Positions 61,101 through 64,000 of a stretch of DNA of 64,000 nucleotides are shown here, in pieces (position 1 is the first letter of the stretch; each line of letters begins with the position of its first letter). The position numbers were made by a program, and so were the translations under genes. The notes below the pieces were generated by a model. The model saw only the letters and a program-made list of their open reading frames with translations. It was not told the origin of the DNA and ran no database searches. Source of the stretch: CAYYMH01 sp964472785 (GTDB lineage: Bacteria; Zhuqueibacterota; Zhuqueibacteria; Thermofontimicrobiales; Thermofontimicrobiaceae); contig CAYYMH010000020.1 of the NCBI GenBank assembly GCA_964472785.1, forward strand, positions 11,977 to 75,976. The letters run 5' to 3'.

Positions 61101-61230
61101 AGTGACGAATTGCTTTTTTCTCTGTAACTGTTATTGTCCTCCGTTAAAATGAACATGATCGTTTGTTTTTAATTTGCCGCAATGGATGAATAATGTCAAG
61201 GTATTTTTTACTTATAAAATAAGCATCGTT
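61101..61230 (-). mobile_element. IS110-type left-end remnant, copy A
   Basis: 130 bases nearly identical to 63004-63143, including the terminal word aagcatcgtt after which the two copies diverge. Read on the minus strand it holds the promoter-like TTGACATTAT and the first codons of the transposase frame (MFILTEDN). The rest of the element is missing. Confidence 0.65.
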
Positions 61231-61386
61231 AGCCATTTATAAATAATGAATTATGAGCTACAAATATCTATAGTAATACCAAACAACGGAACAATTTTTA
61301 TCCTTCACATTTAAAAATTTCCCTTGATTTTTAATTTTAAAAGTATATATTTGGTATATACATTAATTTTCAAAGGAGATAATTTT

Positions 61387-61635
61387 ATGCACACCAAAAT
61401 ACAAAAATGGGGAAATAGTCAAGGATTACGGTTTCCAAAGCATATTCTGCAAGAAGCGCATATTGAGATTGGGGATGAATTAAATATTTTTGTTAGCAAT
61501 GGTAAAATTATCATTGAACCGTTAAATAATATTAAAAATAAGTACAGTATCAGAGAGCTTATTTCTCAAATGCCCAATAATTATTCCTCGAATGAATTGG
61601 ATTGGGGTAAACCAGTCGGAAAGGAAGAATGGTAA
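61387..61635 (+). CDS. mazE: MazE-type antitoxin (AbrB fold)
   Basis: 82 residues from the ATG at 61387, chosen because aaaggag precedes it; the frame is open further upstream. The swapped-hairpin AbrB/MazE domain is clear (TKIQKWGNSQGLRFPKHILQEAHIEIGDELNIFV). The C-terminal tail (SSNELDWGKPVGKEEW) is the toxin-binding segment. It ends exactly at the mazF start. Confidence 0.9.
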   Translation: MHTKIQKWGNSQGLRFPKHILQEAHIEIGDELNIFVSNGKIIIEPLNNIKNKYSIRELISQMPNNYSSNELDWGKPVGKEEW

Positions 61636-61977
61636 ATGAAATCATATACACCTCAAAAGGGTGATTTAATAATTTTAACATTCGATCCACAATCTGGGCA
61701 TGAACAAAAAGGAAGAAGACCTGCTATTGTCACAAGTAATTATTTATTTAATAAATATACTGGACTTGCAATTGTTTGCCCAATAACAAACACATTTCGT
61801 AAAATACCTTTTCATGTTAAAATTCCTGAGCATTCTTCATTATCAGGTTATATAATGGTTGAACAAATTAAATCAGTAGATTTTGTAAGTAGACGAGCAA
61901 AATTTATTGAAAAAGCTGATCGGGATGTTATTAATGAAGTTTTAGCAATTTTGGATGCATGCTTATATCAAGACTAA
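61636..61977 (+). CDS. mazF: MazF-type mRNA interferase toxin
   Basis: 113 residues, full length. KGDLIILTFDPQSGHEQKGRRPAIVTS, LAIVCPITNT and IMVEQIKSVDF are standard PemK/MazF motifs including the catalytic Arg and Thr regions. It starts directly after the antitoxin stop. Flanked on both sides by IS110-type remnants. Confidence 0.92.
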   Translation: MKSYTPQKGDLIILTFDPQSGHEQKGRRPAIVTSNYLFNKYTGLAIVCPITNTFRKIPFHVKIPEHSSLSGYIMVEQIKSVDFVSRRAKFIEKADRDVINEVLAILDACLYQD

Positions 61978-62036
61978 TAAATAAAACGTTGTCGTATTTA
62001 AAGAAACAATTACCTGTTTTTCAAGTATTATGGGCT

Positions 62037-62178
62037 AACACATATTTGTCCTTAAAAGTTTCCACAGGAGCGGAAAAAAAGTATCCCTGTTCGAAAAAGT
62101 GTGTTGATTTCGAAATAACCGGTTATTTGACCAACGCTTTTCAGCTTCTAGCTTTGACAAGTCAATGCCGATGAAGAT
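62037..62178 (-). mobile_element. IS110-type transposase fragment, copy C
   Basis: About 140 bases that align with 62862-62998 over the transposase 5' coding part (for example 'ttccacaggagcgg', 'caagtcaatgccgatga'), with several indels. The left-end segment is absent. No open frame of useful length. Confidence 0.6.
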
Positions 62179-62299
62179 ATTAGCATAGCTTGTATAATAA
62201 AATTCATTAAATTAAAGAATTAGCATTTGATTAAAGCAACAATAAATCTATCTCACATAATTTTATTATTACATTTAAGTATAAAAAAGGAATTTCCAA

Positions 62300-62626
62300 T
62301 TGAAAATTGATGATATTACTCAAGCAATTCGAAATGATAAGATACGTATTACAGATCATGCAGATGAAGAATCAAATTCCGATGATCTTACTTTTGATGA
62401 GGTATTTATAAGTGTGCTTCATGGAGAAATTATTGAAGATTATCCAACAGATAAACCTTATCCAAGTTGTTTAATATTTGGAAAAAATTTTAAAAATGAA
62501 CCAATCCATAGTGTTTGGGCGTATAACCCAGAAAATCAATGGGCTGTATTAATTACTGTTTACCGACCTGATCCAGCCAGATGGATTGATTGGAAAACAA
62601 GGAGAAAAAAAGATGATTCCGTTTAA
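62300..62626 (+). CDS. DUF4258 (RelE-like) probable toxin
   Basis: 108 residues; TTG start at 62300 with aaaaaggaa upstream. RITDHADEESNSDDLTFDEVF, then GEIIEDYPTDKPYPSCLIFG and the C-terminal WAVLITVYRPDPARW are the DUF4258 pattern. It is paired with a YgiT-type zinc-finger gene that overlaps its end, as in many type II toxin-antitoxin pairs of the MqsRA kind. Confidence 0.85.
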   Translation: MKIDDITQAIRNDKIRITDHADEESNSDDLTFDEVFISVLHGEIIEDYPTDKPYPSCLIFGKNFKNEPIHSVWAYNPENQWAVLITVYRPDPARWIDWKTRRKKDDSV

Positions 62627-62858
62627 AGAATGTCCGATTTGTGGCGGAGAAGTTATCGAAAAGAAAGTAGAAAAATTATTACGTGGTGGTAAGAATACTG
62701 CTGTAGTTTTAGTGCAAGCTGAAGTTTGTTTACATTGTGGTGAAAGATTATATTCAAAAGATATTGTTAGTTTTTTTGAACAAATTCGTTCAAAGTTAGA
62801 ACGTCAAGAAGTGTCAGATTTTGAACCATTAGGTCAGACATATCAAGTAGCAATATAA
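62613..62858 (+). CDS. YgiT-type zinc-finger antitoxin
   Basis: 81 residues from the ATG at 62613, inside the toxin 3' end (14-base overlap) and preceded by aaggaga. Two CxxC pairs (CPICGGEV and CLHCGER) form the zinc-binding N-domain found in MqsA-like antitoxins. The C-terminal DNA-binding domain of full MqsA is missing, as in most YgiT-type partners of DUF4258. Confidence 0.85.
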   Translation: MIPFKECPICGGEVIEKKVEKLLRGGKNTAVVLVQAEVCLHCGERLYSKDIVSFFEQIRSKLERQEVSDFEPLGQTYQVAI

Positions 62859-62861
62859 CCC

Positions 62862-63143
62862 ATATTTGTACTTAAAAGTTTCCACAGGAGCGGAAAAAAG
62901 TATCCCTGTTCGAAAACGTGTGTTGATTTCGAAATAAACGTTCTTTAACCAACGCATTTTCGGCATCCGGCTTTGCCAAGTCAATGCCGATGATGATGTT
63001 ATCAGTGACGAATTTTCTTTTTTCTTGTAACTGTTGAAATTTCCTATTGTCCTCCGTTAAAATGAACATGATCGTTTGTTTTTAATGTGGCGCAATGGAG
63101 GGATAATGTCAAGGTATTTTTTACTTATAAAATAAGCATCGTT
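62862..63143 (-). pseudogene. IS110-type element 5' end, copy B
   Basis: On the minus strand a promoter-like TTGACA near 63110 and a frame from 63069 give MFILTEDNRKFQQLQEKRKF, then NIIIGIDLAKPDAENAL. The piece IIIGIDLAK carries the first catalytic Asp of IS110 (DEDD) transposases. The frame then drifts and stops at 62872. IS110 elements have no terminal inverted repeats and carry a bridge-RNA region upstream of the transposase; 63070-63143 would be part of it. Confidence 0.65.
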
Positions 63144-63187
63144 GAACGAAAAACACAGCTATTCAATGAAGAAATAAAAATTCATCT

Positions 63188-63811
63188 ATGAGACAACTTT
63201 TAAGCAAAATAAATTTTAAAAAAATCTATTTCCTGGGGCTTGAATTATTTATCGTTTTTGCGGGCGTGTATGCCGCGTTTTTGCTGGATGACTTCAAAAC
63301 TCAACAGCGTAATAAAACTAAAAAGATACAAATTTATGAAAGCCTGTTTAAACAAGCACTGCAAGACTCTGTTGGCATGTGTGAAACTTTTTCTATGTTA
63401 GATAGTCTGGTTATCACACCATATACGACAGCCCACGATAAAGGTCTCATGCCTGATTTGAAGCCATTATATATTGGTAGTGCCAGTTACAGCACACGAA
63501 CCTGGGAAGCCATTTTGGAAACCGGAGGAATGGATGTATTGGAATTGGAGTTGATTGAAAATATGGAAGTCTATTATTTTCAGATTCATCTATTGGTTGA
63601 TCACATGAAAAAACTGGAATCATTATGCATCCGGCAATTATTGCCAAATCTGGATAAGGATAAGTCTGAATTCTACAATACGAACACAAAAAAGCTGAAT
63701 GAAAAATACAAGTGGTACATACAATCGCTTGCTTCAATCCAAACCATAACGAAAAAGATATTGGACGAAAATGAGAAATTGTTGAAAACGCTGAGGTCTC
63801 ATATAAATTAA
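63188..63811 (+). CDS. Hypothetical single-pass membrane protein
   Basis: 207 residues. A short basic N-terminus, one helix (IYFLGLELFIVFAGVYAAFLL) with DDFKTQQRN after it, and a helical soluble domain. LELFIVFAGVYAAFLLDDF resembles DUF6090-like proteins that occur widely in FCB-group bacteria, function unknown. It starts 45 bases after the IS remnant, so its promoter may come from element DNA. Confidence 0.65.
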   Translation: MRQLLSKINFKKIYFLGLELFIVFAGVYAAFLLDDFKTQQRNKTKKIQIYESLFKQALQDSVGMCETFSMLDSLVITPYTTAHDKGLMPDLKPLYIGSASYSTRTWEAILETGGMDVLELELIENMEVYYFQIHLLVDHMKKLESLCIRQLLPNLDKDKSEFYNTNTKKLNEKYKWYIQSLASIQTITKKILDENEKLLKTLRSHIN

Positions 63812-63835
63812 GCGTTATCAAGATTAAGGATAATA

Positions 63836-63982
63836 ATGAATAAACAAAAAAGTAAAACTACGTGGCAAAACGTCAAAAGCATACTTGTCACAAAAGAAAA
63901 CAGAGAATTACTGAACCTCATTGGAGACTTATATTCTTTAAATAATAAAAGTCAATTACCACCACCAGAGGTGGTGGCTTGA
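63836..63982 (+). pseudogene. 5' fragment of a gene cut by a short-loop hairpin element
   Basis: 48 residues. KTTWQNVKSILVTKENREL and LNLIGDLYSLNNKSQ resemble the start of DUF6880-like proteins (W-x-x-VK...ELL-x-LI-x-DLY). The frame then runs into the hairpin and stops. The remainder, if present, is beyond the window. Confidence 0.5.
63959..63977. repeat. 8-bp stem, 3-base loop hairpin at right edge
   Basis: ccaccacc / ggtggtgg around 'aga', followed by 'cttgaataatttgcc'. The layout resembles REP/RAYT- or IS200-type element ends, and the element would continue past base 64000. Confidence 0.5.
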
Positions 63983-64000
63983 ATAATTTGCCCTGAAAGG

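Noticed and set aside
60950..61156. 68-codon minus-strand frame MFILTEDNNSYREK...
   Set aside because: An accidental join of the IS110-type left end to maturase sequence in a different frame; not a gene.
61959..62174. 71-codon plus-strand frame after mazF
   Set aside because: It runs through an IS110-type fragment read in the wrong orientation.
1..64000. tRNA, rRNA and riboswitch genes
   Set aside because: I looked for T-loop motifs and rRNA landmarks by eye and saw none that could be defended; a covariance search would settle it.

Overview
The window looks like a chromosomal scaffold, probably from a metagenome assembly, of a didermic (Gram-negative type) bacterium. Evidence for an outer membrane is a TonB-dependent receptor with a carboxypeptidase-like N-terminal domain, lipobox proteins, an Mla/MCE lipid-transport operon and MacB/FtsX-type permeases that start with MFKNYxK. 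That permease style, the moderately low G+C by eye, and many short dispersed palindromes and 'gccacaaggacacagag'-like repeats fit the FCB/Calditrichota/KSB1 neighbourhood. No rRNA, tRNA or ribosomal marker is present, so this placement is an inference. A run of 100 N at 49709-49808 is flanked by an identical 55-base duplication, so it is a scaffolding join inside one gene.

From 1 to about 35.4 kb the content is mostly housekeeping: a C69 dipeptidase (cut by the left edge), a very large secreted BNR/sortilin-like protein, a SpoIIE-type phosphatase, a Tat-exported LD-carboxypeptidase, an OPT-family transporter, a lone PqqD-like protein, an NfeD-NfeD-flotillin membrane operon, RidA, an FmdB-type zinc ribbon, PurC, a TonB receptor, a complete four-gene 2-oxoacid dehydrogenase complex (E1a-E1b-E2-E3), pirin, a GIY-YIG protein, a LarA-like protein and a double-parvulin lipoprotein. 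At 30.0-35.3 kb a single minus-strand run joins a GAF-SpoIIE phosphatase, an RsbW-like kinase and a STAS protein to MlaE-MlaF-MlaD and an auxiliary lipoprotein. This is a partner-switching module upstream of a lipid transporter.

From 35.6 to 55.8 kb there is a RelE/Phd module whose toxin gene is split by a MITE-like insert, a sigma-54 activator, a long-chain acyl-CoA synthetase, and a minus-strand efflux locus (HlyD, two MacB-type ATPases, one internally deleted and two full FtsX permeases). Toxin-antitoxin modules (HicBA and AbiEii type) lie on the opposite strand between the permeases, and a four-helix-bundle gene with flanking inverted repeats lies between an ATPase and HlyD. Divergent from HlyD is an NtrC/NtrY-type two-component pair, then an octaheme cytochrome c related to hydroxylamine oxidoreductase.

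From 56 to 64 kb the DNA is AT-rich and accessory. It holds attC-like inverted repeats with VCR-like layout bounding small unknown genes (including a three-gene group with a membrane-anchored J-domain protein), a DUF559-like nuclease, a tyrosine recombinase fragment, a group II intron maturase remnant, three remnants of an IS110-type element, MazEF and DUF4258/YgiT toxin-antitoxin modules, and a truncated gene ending in a short-loop hairpin at the right edge. The cassette-like block is the best candidate for undescribed biology.
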